This document shows, one piece after another, positions 23,400 through 33,032 of a stretch of 64,000 bases of DNA. Source of the DNA: Hemileia vastatrix (taxonomy: Eukaryota; Basidiomycota; Pucciniomycetes; Pucciniales; Zaghouaniaceae); NCBI GenBank assembly GCA_030280995.1, contig JASXTE010000017.1:10006498-10070497 (forward strand). The letters run 5' to 3'. A program made the translations under genes and the position numbers. The first letter of the stretch is position 1. Each line of letters starts with the position of its first letter. The notes beneath the pieces are model-generated. The model did not search any database, was not told where the DNA came from, and worked only from the letters and a program-made list of their open reading frames with translations.

Positions 23400-24165
23400 C
23401 TCCTTCACCTCTCTTTATGATCCTCAAGGCCCCCCTTTTTCCCTCTCTTTACCTGTCTCTGACCCCCTTTTTACCCCCTTTTTAGCTGCCTCAAATCCCC
23501 CCTTTCCCCCCTCTTTAGGTCCCTCATCACCCCCTTTCCCCTCTTTTTAGGTGCTTCAATACACCCCCCTTCCCCTCTCTTTATGTCCCTCAAACCCCCC
23601 CTTCACCTCTCTTTTGGCACCTCAAACCCCCCCCTTCACCTCTCTTTACCCACATCAAACCCCCCCTTTCCCTCTCTTTAGGCGCCTCAAACACCCCCCC
23701 TTCCCCCCCTACCCAATTGTTATATCCTCCTCTACCCCCCCCACTGTTTATTAATGAACAATCGTTACAGATCGTTCGTTAACATGGAGGTGGGGGGGGG
23801 TGGGTGTAGAGAATGGGGAAAGGGTTTGGGAGGGGGTAAGGTGATTGGAAGGGGGGGGGGGGGTTTGAGGTGCCTAAGGAGAGGGGAATGGGGGGGGGTT
23901 TGAGGCACCTAAGGAGAGGGGAATGGGGGGGGGGTTTGAGGCGCCTAAGGTGAGGGGAATGGGGGGGGGGGGGTTGAGGCACCTAAGGTGAGGGGAATGG
24001 GGGGGGGTTTGAGGCAGCTAAAGAGGGGAGAATGGGGGGGGTTTGAGGCAGCTAATGAGGGGGGAAGGAGGGTGATGAGGGACCTAAAGAGGGGGGAAAG
24101 GGGGGTATTTCAGGGGGATTTTGAGGCAGGCAAGGAGAGCATTTGAGGGGGAAAAGGGGACTTTA
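23400..24165. repeat. C-rich to G-rich minisatellite inverted repeat
   Basis: The left half has units like CCCCTCTCTTTAGGTGCCTCAA. The right half has the inverse units (GGTTTGAGGCACCTAAGGAG...), roughly 35 to 40 bp each, with runs of 7 to 13 G. The centre near 23740-23785 is AT-rich with 'aatgaacaatcgttacagatcgttcgttaac'-type palindromes (motif AACGATTGTTC). The array lies in what would be the leader intron of the Tet-like gene. G-runs of this kind can form quadruplexes. Confidence 0.8.
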
Positions 24166-24782
24166 ATGGGAGATAAAGATGGGTTACCAACTTTCAAATA
24201 AAGATACTAACAAATTTTTGTTTGTAATTTTGATTATTTTTTTTATTTTTTTTGCAGTAATATAGAAAAAAAAAAATTCTTTCTGATAAGGACTGTCCCT
24301 CTTATTTACAAAACAAAAAAGGTTTATAATTTTATTTTTATTTTTTCTATAATTAATTTTTGTGATTTTGATTTTAATTAAATAATTTTTTTATTTTTTA
24401 TTTTGATTTTACTGATTATTTTTTTTTTTTCATGATCTTGTGAGAAGGTTTTTAATAACCAATCTTCAGGTTCACTTTTAATTTTTTTTTTAAATTTTTT
24501 TTTTGTGTTTTAATTCTTACTGAAATTTTCTTTTTTGAATGAATTTAATTATTAATTTTTTTTAATAGGATTTTGCTTTGATTGTGTTTTTTAAAATAAA
24601 ACCTCAGGTTTTTTTTTTATAAATTTTTTTTTGGAAAATTTTTTACTTATTTTTTGGTTTTTTTTTCAATTTTATTTTTAAAATAAAAAAACAGCTTTTT
24701 TTATTATTAGGTAGGAATTTTTTTTAAAAAAAATTTGAGTTAAAATTTTATTGACAATTAATTTTTTTTTCAGATCAAAAAA
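24166..24782. other. T-rich intron-like stretch before the Tet-like ATG
   Basis: Extremely T-rich sequence without a gene. It ends TTTTTTTTCAG directly before ATCAAAAAAATG, which fits a 3' splice acceptor for a leader intron. Confidence 0.5.
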
Positions 24783-26032
24783 ATGTCTTCTTCTTCTGAT
24801 TCACCCCTTACTTCTCTCTTATCTTCATCTTTATCTTCTTTATCATCTTCATCTTTATCATCTCTATCATCTTCTTTGAAATCAACTCTATCATCTTCTT
24901 TGAAATCAACTTCCATACAATCATCTTCTAAATCATCAAAAAAAATTAAAGATAATCAGTCTCATCAGAAGAAAAGATATTTAAAAAAAAAGTCTCTCTG
25001 CGAAAGTTATTTTCGTCATATCCCAAACATTTTTTTTTATAAAACTAAAGTAGATAAAAAAAATCAATATCCAAAAAAATTACCAGAAGATATCAAATAT
25101 CTAACAGAATTTGGAGATGATCGAGTTGTTGCAGTTATCAGCAATGCTTTTAAGCCTCAATTCATTTTGGAAGTTCATTCATTCGATGGTGTAAAAGATG
25201 AAGCTTTTAATCAACTATCGGATCTTATCATAACTCTTTATCAAATGGCTTTGGTTTGATTACCTATAAGGAATAAGAATTTGTTGGGTGGTATCATGAT
25301 TGGTTTTGGTTGGAGACCTGGTTTTGTCAAAGGATATTCTCTTGGTATGTCTAATAATTTTTGTTCCATTCTTAATATCATTTCACTTATTTCAATTATA
25401 TAGGTATATATTCATTTCTCAATAATATCACTAAAGCACAAAAAGATGAAGATTTTCGCTTATGGGACACTCTACCCTACTTTAATTCTTTTCTTGCTCT
25501 TCGACTCAAAAAGCTCTGTAATAAGGCATTTGAAAAAAATCATGAACTTGCAACCAAAGTTGGAATACCGAATTGGTGTGACTCCGAATGGGAAGATATC
25601 AGCCACGAATATCTTTTATTTTCTAATGTTATTATCACTCATTCTGGATTTCACAATAAAACTCACACTGATACCAATGACACCAATTTTCTTACTTTTG
25701 GTATATTCTCATATATCAAACCAATTACTGGCCAACCAATACCATCTCCAGCTAAAATCAAATGACATGGTTTATATTTTCCAGACCACCGGTGAATCAT
25801 TGATTTTGGTTTGGGAAACGGTATCATCAAAACTATTTGGAATTCTTCTAAGGATAATCATCAAACGACCAAAGCTCCTCCTGGTTTGAAATCCTGTCAA
25901 GATTTCACTCATTTCGGTTGCTCATTTCAAATCAGTCATAAGTTGATTCAAAGAATCAACAAGGTAAAAAAAGAAGGTAAAGTTAATCGATTTAAAAAAA
26001 CTTTATCTAGATCCAAAAAGTATGGGGATTAG
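24783..26032 (+). pseudogene. Tet-like 2OG-Fe(II) dioxygenase, copy 1
   Basis: Exon 1 (24783-25344) starts with a Ser-rich tail (about 50 residues), then a basic stretch and YFRHIPNIFFYKTK, LPEDIKYLTEFGDD, AFKPQFILEVHSFDGV, GGIMIGFGWRPGFVKGY. The intron is 25345-25403. Exon 2 (25404-26032) has FHNKTHTDTND with the metal-binding H-x-D, HGLYFPDHR, IDFGLGNGIIKTIW, the distal His in SSKDNHQTTK and FGCSFQIS near the C-terminus. This matches the Tet-like 2OG-Fe(II) oxygenases common in rust and other basidiomycete genomes, relatives of TET/JBP enzymes that oxidise 5-methylcytosine. In-frame stops at 25257, about 25762 and about 25794 make this copy inactive. The usual 2OG-binding Arg near FGCSFQ is not evident (His there). 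It lies tandem to the transposase and convergent with the Myb/SANT gene. Assignment is by motif recognition only. Confidence 0.65.
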
Positions 26033-26330
26033 AGTTGTCATAGAAAATTTTATATTTTTTCATAAATTTTTAATAAATTTTTTTTATATATCAATTTTCT
26101 CAAGTAAAGTGATGAGCTAACGACCTTTGGTTGTATAACAGGTAAGCATGATAACATTTATTTGTTTCATGGGGTTCCTCTAGCCTATACCTGTGGAAAG
26201 TCCCAAACTTTTGTTTCTAGATTTGATCTGCATTTTGGCTTGAGGAATTTTCATTACTTTAAACTAGGGAAATTGATATATATTAGATATTTATTTAATA
26301 ATTTATGTAATTATATTAAATTTAGATGAC

Positions 26331-26712
26331 TTCCACCCCTTACTTCAATAAAATGCAGGGGGGGGGTATTGCCAAATTTTCAAATCTGACATGTGAAATT
26401 GACGACTTAGAAAAATTTTGGTGATACCCACCCCTTGCTTCAACAAAATGCAGGGGAGAGTATTGCCAATTTTTTAAAACAGATATAGAATTTTTTTGAC
26501 TTGTAAATATTTTGGTGATACCCGTCCCTTACTTCAATAAAATCCAGGGGGGGTTTTACCAAAATTTCTTATAAGACTTGTGAAACTCTTGACATGTAAG
26601 AATTTTGGGGATACTGGTAAAATGCAGGGGTAGTAAAGCCAAAGTTTCATATAAGACTTTCAAGAATCATGACATGAAAGAATTTTGGTGATACCCACCC
26701 CTTACTTCATGA
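26331..26712. repeat. Hairpin minisatellite between convergent genes, copy 1
   Basis: Four degenerate units of about 95 bp. Each is built around CCCCTTACTTCAATAAAATG followed by CAGGGG, so each can pair CCCCT with AGGGG. They are followed by AT-rich text containing GACATGTGAAATTGA-like segments. It lies exactly between the 3' ends of the Tet-like and Myb/SANT genes. Confidence 0.8.
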
Positions 26713-26863
26713 AAATTTTATTTAAAAAAAGAATATTTAACATTAAAATACAAAAATTCAAGTAATGATTGATAGAGTAATGAAATACAGGAAATTATTG
26801 TAAATTTTATGTAAAAATAAATATGAAAAGTTGAAGTGTGAGAGAAATAAAACAAACTAGTCA

Positions 26864-28189
26864 TCAAAAAATTTCCTCAACAGATTTATTAGCTTTAACA
26901 CATTCTATCAAGAAATCTTTCTTTTTGGAATTTTCTTCATGATCAAACTTATATTTCATCTGCTCTAATAGGTTTTGATGTTTGAGTGTTTTCTCCTCTT
27001 TTTTTGATTTTTCAATACTTAGAGTTAACTTGAACTTCTTTTCTTTCAAATCTTGGGCCCAATCATCCTTCCGTAAAGAGAGCTTGTACTTCCTCTCATC
27101 CAAATCTTGTAACCTATCATCCCTCCTTAAAGAGAGATTGTATTTCTTCTTTTCAAAGCTTAGAGTCTCTTTAGTGATTTCCACTTGTTCTAGAGTGATA
27201 ATAAAAATTAATATAAAGTATAAGAAAAGCAGAGTAAAGTAATAAGAGGTATGATATCACTTACCAGCATCACGTTTCTCTAAAAATTGTTCCATAGACA
27301 AAAAAGGGGTTTGTGATGAAGTATCATATTTTCTTCTTCTTTGGGAGTGGAAATTTAGACTACTTGAAGCCCTACGCTTCTTGTTCAAGGTCATATTTTC
27401 CTCCTCATCATTGTCACTACCTTCAGACTCAGTTGATTGAGGATCCTGGGTTTGTTCGTCAGCCTTTTAAGAAATAAGAAAAAGATAAGTAAATAAAAAA
27501 ATAGAATTGATAAGATAAAAGAAAAAAGAAACAGACCTGAGTTAGATTTGGTTGGGTTAAATCACCAATAGGATCTACAGAAAATCTATCTAGATTTGTC
27601 TCATTCAAATGAGGGGAGGCTTGAGTGGAGGAAGAGGATGGAAAAAGATTTGCTTCAACATCATGTTTGGAGATATGATCTTCTCCATCCAACATGTTTA
27701 CAGGATTAAAATCGGCTTGCTCTCCAAAAATTACATCCATCTCTTTAAAGTAAGGAGATAAAGATTCAAGTTTATCATCTATGGATTTGATACCCTTAGT
27801 TATATCAATGTCGGTAACCCCAGAACCAGTGGAAGATGAAAGAGCCTTTGCCTTCTTGTATTTGGCTCGGTAATTCTTGAAGCATTCAGAAATCTGTTTA
27901 GGCAAAAGATCAATACTTCCCTTGGTCTTATTCCGTAATTCATTTGCCATTAGAAAATAGCAATTAGCTTTTTATGCTGGGGGCCATCCTACTTTAGTTG
28001 CATACTCAATACCAAAACAAGAATCATAGTTAGATTTGGTTTTCAGCTTGTTGATAAGTATGTGATGATCATCTTTTTTAATTGAAAAGTCTTAGATTTC
28101 TTGGCTGAGCGGGGGAAAGAGGGAGTAGTGGGATTTGAAGAACAACTGGGTGATGGCTGCCTTTGAGAAGATCTAGGACCACAAGGCAT
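26864..28189 (-). pseudogene. Myb/SANT-like DNA-binding protein, copy 1
   Basis: Minus-strand homologue of the open gene at 44395-43001. It has the start MPCGPRSSQRQPSPS (28189), a lost base in an A-run near 28080 that shifts the frame, a stop in the GRPP-TSK segment and then MANELRNKTKGSIDLLPKQISE (27950 onward). An intron and exon 2 (about 27475-27265) follow, and the coiled-coil exon ends at 26864 (KKDFLIECVKANKSVEEIF). Fewer repeats of the KKYxLSLRKDD type are present than in copy 2. The helix-rich N-terminal domain resembles Myb/SANT-like partners of Harbinger transposases, which bind TIR-proximal sites and bring in the transposase (family knowledge). Confidence 0.7.
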
Positions 28190-28633
28190 GTTAAAATATA
28201 AATGAAGATGAAAAAGAGCAGAAACAAGCAGATGAGATAGAGAGATGAAAAGGAGCAGAAATAAGCATATGAGATAGCGAGATGAAAAGGAGAAGAAACA
28301 AGCAGATGAGATGGTGAGGGGTTCTGAGCGGATAGAATGAACAGGATGGGATGAGAATGGGAGTGCACAGCAAGGTAGAAGGCATATCCAGAGAGTAGTC
28401 CAAGATGTGGTTATGGAAGAATGTAGGTTAAGATGTGGTTATGACAGAAAGTTGTACAAGATGTGGTTATGAAAAATTGAGTAAAAAATGTCGGATAAGA
28501 GGTGAACATTGACACGTAAAGTGTCTAATAACCCAATTATTAGCAAAAATAATTGCGGAAGATAATTGGGGTATGCAGATTATTTTCTGCAATTAATTTA
28601 ATTGCGGATTGGTCAACATTGATACCCCCTATT

Positions 28634-29060
28634 TTAAACTATTTAAGCAGTTTCTTTGCAATTTTTTAAAAAAAGAACACCAATGTATAGATACGGCAAG
28701 ATACCATCTGACAATATTATATAAGTTTCTTTGGCCAGAAATACATGGAGAAACTACAATTTGAAATATGTCAATTTGTTAATGCAAGGTTATTTTGTGC
28801 ATTTATATTATTTATTGTATTATTTTCAAGAATTGAAAAAATTATATACTTATTTTATGACTAGATAATGTTGAATATTATAAATCATTAAAATATCTAA
28901 AGAAGGTGCAAAAATCTTAAAAATGATGTTACAAAGACTTTACTTAGACATATAATTTCCAAATTCAATTGAAATACTATATTTCACTATTAAATAAAAA
29001 AATTTATAGTAATATTTATTAAAATTTATTTCCCCACTTTTAAAAAGTTTTCAAAATATT
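28634..29060. other. AT-rich spacer between two TIR elements
   Basis: About 430 bp of AT-rich sequence with no gene or repeat that I can identify. It ends in the ATT duplication of the next element. Confidence 0.4.
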
Positions 29061-29079
29061 AGGGGGTGTCAGTTCTGGC

Positions 29080-29108
29080 AAATCCGCACTTAAATTAAGT
29101 GCGGATTT
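29080..29108. repeat. Family-1 subterminal palindrome
   Basis: Arms AAATCCGCACTTAA and TTAAGTGCGGATTT around one A. The same palindrome occurs near 870-900 and 62893-62921, and in reduced form near 32945-33010. It sits just inside the TIR, where Harbinger Myb proteins usually bind. Confidence 0.85.
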
Positions 29109-29431
29109 CAAACCAAATCAGCACTTACAAATCAGCACTTAAATTTTGCAAAAAAGTCACTTATTTCAAAAAAGGGTGTCAGTTATGACCTCAAATCAGC
29201 ACTTTTTTCCCGTTTTTTTTCACAACCACATTTTGGCCACAAAACATCCCTTCCTTTCTTACCCCATCCCTGTCACATGTGACACACTGACCTTCCTCGC
29301 TACCTACCCATCAATCCTCGGCACACACCCCTTCCTGACATTTTCAATATTTTGACCAGGCATGTTTACATTCTTTTTTACTTATTTCTTCTACCTCTTA
29401 ATCTTTTTTCTTGTTATGTGCCAGTTTCATA

Positions 29432-30746
29432 ATGCCTCCCAGACATTCCAAATCTCAAAAGGTAACTCAAAAATCTGCTTCATCACAAAAGTCTCCTCGT
29501 AAAGCAAGCCCTACACCTGAAAAATCAAAGGCAGGTTCAGGTCAGCTTAAAAAGGATGATTATCTCATCATAATCAACTTCCTTAAAATAAAATCAAATT
29601 TTGAAGCATGTTTTGGATGTGAAAAGTCCACTCGTATTGGACGTTCACCTTCTTCAAAGGTTAATGGCTACTTGTTGATGGCCAATGAAGTAAGGAAGAA
29701 AACAAGGGGGAGAATCGATATCAATCCTAAACAAATGAAGGAGAGATTTAAGAGTTACCATTCAAAATATAAAAAGACTCATCATGCTGTAAATGAAACT
29801 GGCTTTGGTATTGACAATGATGATTTGGAGATTGGAATTACTACTGTTTCCGAAAAGCTCAATGTCATGTGTCCTTTCTATGAGGAAATGGATAATCTTT
29901 TTGGCACCCGAGTTGATGTAAACCCTTGGTTTCTACACAATACTACTAAGCATATACCCTCTGGATCCAAACCTTCCTATAATCCTCCCAACACACCTTT
30001 ACTTGAAGAAGATCAATCCCCTCCACCTTCTAACCATAGTTCAGCTGAAGATGATCCCAACTATCAAGCAGAACAATTATATCGCAGAAGATCTGAATCC
30101 TCAGAGGCCCAAAATTTAAATGTATGTTTACTTTTTGTTTTTTCTTCAATTCTTCTCTGAATTTCTCTTTCTTTCTAGTCTCCTCCTACTCAAACTCAAT
30201 CTCCATTAAATAATCTCAATTCTGGAAATGTGAATACCTCTTTAGAAGCTGCTTTAGAAGAACTTCCTGAAGCCTCTTGTTCAAACTCCAAACTAAAGCG
30301 TCGAGCCTCAACTTCAATGAACTTGAACCATCTATTAAAATGTGGTAATACTTCAACAAGCTCATTTGGCTCCCTTGAGGATTATTTTGAAAAAAAAGAT
30401 ATAAGTAAGTTTTGTTTACTATATATCTTAATCATTAACTCATTTATTTATTTATTTCAATTTAATTTTCTCAGCGAAATCAACTATTGCAAATAATGCC
30501 CTTGACTTTGAGAAGATGAAGTTTGATCATATGCTAAGGAAAGATCAGCAAGCCTTAGATTTGGAAGAAAAAAAATTTGAGGTAGAGCAGATGGAAAGAG
30601 TAAATGACCGTCAATTTCAAAGAGAAATGGCTACTTGTGAATTGGAAAAACAAGAGAGTTTTAAAAAAAAAGATTTCATTATGGAATGTGTTAAAAATGG
30701 CCAATCTTGTGAGGACATTAAAAAATTACTTGACCTTTTCAATTGA
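29432..30746 (+). CDS. Myb/SANT-like DNA-binding protein of family-1 element (intact)
   Basis: Three exons, 29432-30121, 30179-30404 and 30475-30746, joined through GT-AG introns in matching phases, give an uninterrupted protein of about 395 residues. The start MPPRHSKSQ is the first ATG and aligns with MPRHPRSSQ of the family-2 protein. Residues about 1-45 are Ser/Lys-rich. Residues 45-165 are a helix-rich Myb/SANT-like domain (KKDDYLIIINFLKIKSNF, KVNGYLLMANEVRKK, NPKQMKERFKSYHSKYKK). An acidic Pro/Ser linker follows. Exon 3 is a coiled coil (LDFEKMKFDHMLRKDQQ, LEEKKFEVEQ) ending FKKKDFIMECVKNGQS. It should bind subterminal sites and recruit the transposase (inference from Harbinger partners). 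It is the only complete three-exon Myb/SANT gene of family 1 here. Confidence 0.75.
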
Positions 30747-30896
30747 TAAATTGTTTTTCTAGTTAATTTAATTTTGGTAATATTTTCTTATATGCTGACT
30801 TATAAAAGGAAAAGAATATAGTACGTTATTTTTGACAAAAATTTGAATGTATAATAAAAATTTTCTATCTTTACTTTCTAGTCAATAAGTTTGCTT

Positions 30897-31205
30897 ATCT
30901 AAATTTTTCTAAGTCATCAATTTCACATGTCAGATTTAAAAAATTGGCAATGCCCTCCCCTGCATTTTATTGAAACAAGGGGTGGGTACCACCAAATTTT
31001 TCTAAGTCATCAATTTCACATGTCAGATTTAAAAAATTGGCAATACCCTCCCCTGCATTTTATTGAAGTAAAGGGTGAAAGTCATCAAAATACAATATAA
31101 TTACATAAATTAATTAATATATAAATAAGATATGTCAAGTATACTACTTTTAAAGTAATGACAATTCCTTAAGCCAAAATGCAGATCAAGTCTAGAAACT
31201 AGGTT
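30897..31205 (-). repeat. Hairpin minisatellite and Tet 3'-tail remnant
   Basis: Two units of the CCCCTGCATTTTATTGAA-type hairpin repeat (30955-31080), inverted relative to family 2. The minus-strand block 31205-31150 (TTGATCTGCATTTTGGCTT) matches the conserved tail downstream of the Tet-like genes at 26220-26260 and 42340-42380. The dioxygenase itself has been replaced by the repeat beginning near 31206. Confidence 0.65.
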
Positions 31206-31206
31206 C

Positions 31207-31860
31207 AATGCAAAGTATTTTTTGAAGCAACTTATTTAAATAATACTTTATTAAATTAAGTTGATCAATAAAGATTGATTGACAATATTGCAATTCTTAA
31301 ATACAATAATTTTATTAAAAAATTTCAGATTACATATAAAAAAAATCAGTGACTTTTTCTATTACTTACAACTGTTTTTACAGAATTGAAAACTATGTTT
31401 CAGCTAATATTTTATGGAAGTGAACTCTGTTCTTCGCCCGAAGAACAGAGTTCATCCTCCTATTTTCACACTCTGTTTAAAAAGAATAAAATGACTTACC
31501 TGGAGAGATGAGTTGAGAAAAAAGAAATATAAGTGAATGGAAGTGAACTCTGTTCTTCGCCCGAAGAACAGAGTTCATCCTCCTATTTTCACACTCTGTT
31601 TAAAAAGAATAAAATGACTTACCTGGAGAGATGAGTTGAGAAAAAAGAAATATAAGTGAATGGAAGTGAACTCTGTTCTTTGCCCAAAGAACAGAGTTCA
31701 TCCTCCTATTTTCACACTCTGTTTGCACCAATCTCCATCCCTTTCAATTCTATCAACACATGCTTGTCTTCCCTCCCCATGCCTTTCGCTATCCTCCCAG
31801 CCCCATTGTATGCCATCCTCTTTTGACCCCCATTTCACCCCTCTCAACCTCTTGGCGGCC
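31207..31860 (+). repeat. Left arm of a split inverted repeat with tandem palindromes
   Basis: Contains three 123-bp tandem units, each with a perfect 32-bp palindrome (31422-31453, 31545-31576, 31668-31699). The arms are GAACTCTGTTCTTCG and its inverse. The sequences outside the palindromes (31207-31430 and 31700-31860) recur inverted at 33600-34002. The ORFs in this block (31660-31926 and its partner at 33568-33820) are translations of the repeat and have no domain. Confidence 0.7.
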
Positions 31861-32260
31861 TTGCTAGCAAGTCCTCCCCCCATATTGCATGGTGTTAATG
31901 AACGATTAGCTGCAATCGTTCAATAACTTAACGATTCGTTAAAGAATTGTTAAGTGAAGGTTAAGGGGGGGTAGGAGGGATATGAGGGAGGATTTGGGGG
32001 AGTTTTGAGGGGGATAGGAGGGGGGTTTGGAGGGGGGGTTTGGAGGGGGGGTTAGAGGCGGGTTTGGTGGGGATTTGGAGGGAGGATTTGGTGGATTTGG
32101 TGGGGGGTGGAGTGGAATGAGGGGAAGATATGAGGAGACCAAGAAGGGGGAGAAAGGGAGAGATGAGACCAAAGAGGGAGAAAAGGGATGTTAGAGTGAG
32201 CCAAGGAGGGGTGAATGAGGCAGCCAAAGGGGGGAAAAGGGGGATGATTCCAAGGAGTTG
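31861..32260. repeat. MITE end fragment and G-rich tract
   Basis: 31861-31894 is the right end of the CACTA-type MITE (GCTAGCAAGTCC, CCCCCCATATTGCATGGTG). It is followed by an AT core with AACGATT palindromes (31895-31960) and a G-rich tract (31964-32245). Core plus G-rich arm resemble 23740-24160 and 11100-11460. Confidence 0.65.
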
Positions 32261-32261
32261 A

Positions 32262-32721
32262 TGGCAGTGATACATCGTTTGGTATAAGTGTTAACTGAAC
32301 CATACCCTAAATCAAAGACATTTTCTAAACGTTTCAAAGCGGCTCCATTACCATTTGAACCCAAACGGCATAGTGTGATGGCCAATTGAATTGAAGGATG
32401 TCGTTGTTCTTTTTGAGAATTATTGTGAAATATGGGATGATCCTGAATAAGCTCAAGCAATTTAAGGAAAAATTCCTGAGAAGTCCTGAACAGCTGTCTA
32501 AAACTGGGTGTAGATAGGTTAAGAAGTGTTTGGATGGTGTACTTGGGGGTATGAAGTACTTGAGGCTTTCTGGGAAGAAGGTAACGTTTCCTGGCCATTT
32601 TTGATAAAACGACAAAATCTTCTTCTAGATCAGAATCGGAATCAGAGTCCAAGAGCAGTTCAAGCACCATGAAAGTCATTGCTTTATGTAATTTATCACG
32701 ATTTGAAAGTGAGGAAGGCAT
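32262..32721 (-). pseudogene. N-terminal half of family-1 transposase
   Basis: From MPSSLSNRDKLHKAMTF (32721) through LLLDSDSDSDLEEDFVVLSK, LPRKPQVLHTPKYTIQTLL and SFRQLFRTSQEFFLKLLELI to TYTKRCITAINSLES (about 32255). This is open and matches the decayed copy at 13534-13079 closely. The frame then runs into the G-rich tract, so all catalytic residues are missing. A truncated N-terminal fragment could act as a DNA-binding repressor if expressed (inference). Confidence 0.8.
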
Positions 32722-33032
32722 GACTCTTATATGATATGATATGAAGATGTAAGTGATGTACAATGTTTTGAGTTATGAAGTGTTATTCTGCGGAGTGCTG
32801 CGTATGAATGGGATGATGCTGACAAATCAGTGAAATGGGACTTGATGGTGAAATCAGCACTTTTGGTTGAGAAAGTGCGGATTTGAGTGAAATAAGTGAC
32901 TTATTTCATTTTGAAATCCACCAGTATTGGGGCTAGTGTGTTTTGGAAATCCGCACTTATTTAAGTGCGGATTTGGTCAAATTTAAGTGCGGATTTGTAA
33001 GTGCGGATTTGCCAGAACTGACACCCCCTATT

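Larger units (their letters stand above)
21249..28630 (+). mobile_element. Family-2 Harbinger-like element carrying a Tet-like gene (copy 1)
   Basis: 7382 bp between the TIRs AGGGGGTATCAATGTTCAG (21249) and its inverse ending CAACATTGATACCCCCT (28630), with ATT on both sides (21246-21248 and 28631-28633). The order is transposase (plus), leader exon plus intron with a C-rich/G-rich inverted repeat, Tet-like dioxygenase (plus), hairpin minisatellite, Myb/SANT-like gene (minus). All three genes are interrupted in this copy. The copy at 39246-44746 has the same ends and order but a large deletion in the transposase, while its Tet exon 2 and Myb/SANT genes are open. Confidence 0.88.
29061..33029 (+). 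mobile_element. Family-1 Harbinger-like element, internally rearranged
   Basis: 3969 bp from AGGGGGTGTCAGTTCTGGC (29061) to the inverse TIR ending CAGAACTGACACCCCCT (33029), flanked by ATT on both sides (29058-29060, 33030-33032). It carries an intact Myb/SANT-like gene (plus), two hairpin minisatellite units, a remnant of the 3' tail of a Tet-like gene (31150-31205), an inserted palindrome-bearing repeat, a MITE end, a G-rich tract and the N-terminal half of the transposase (minus). The catalytic half and the Tet-like coding part are gone, so it is non-autonomous but may still supply the Myb/SANT protein. Confidence 0.88.

Noticed and set aside
23347..23982. Pro-rich ORFs in the C-rich/G-rich block
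   Set aside because: They mirror the C- and G-runs, have no domain and change frame between units.
26331..26712. CRISPR array
   Set aside because: Units are degenerate and contiguous without unique spacers, and the genome is eukaryotic.
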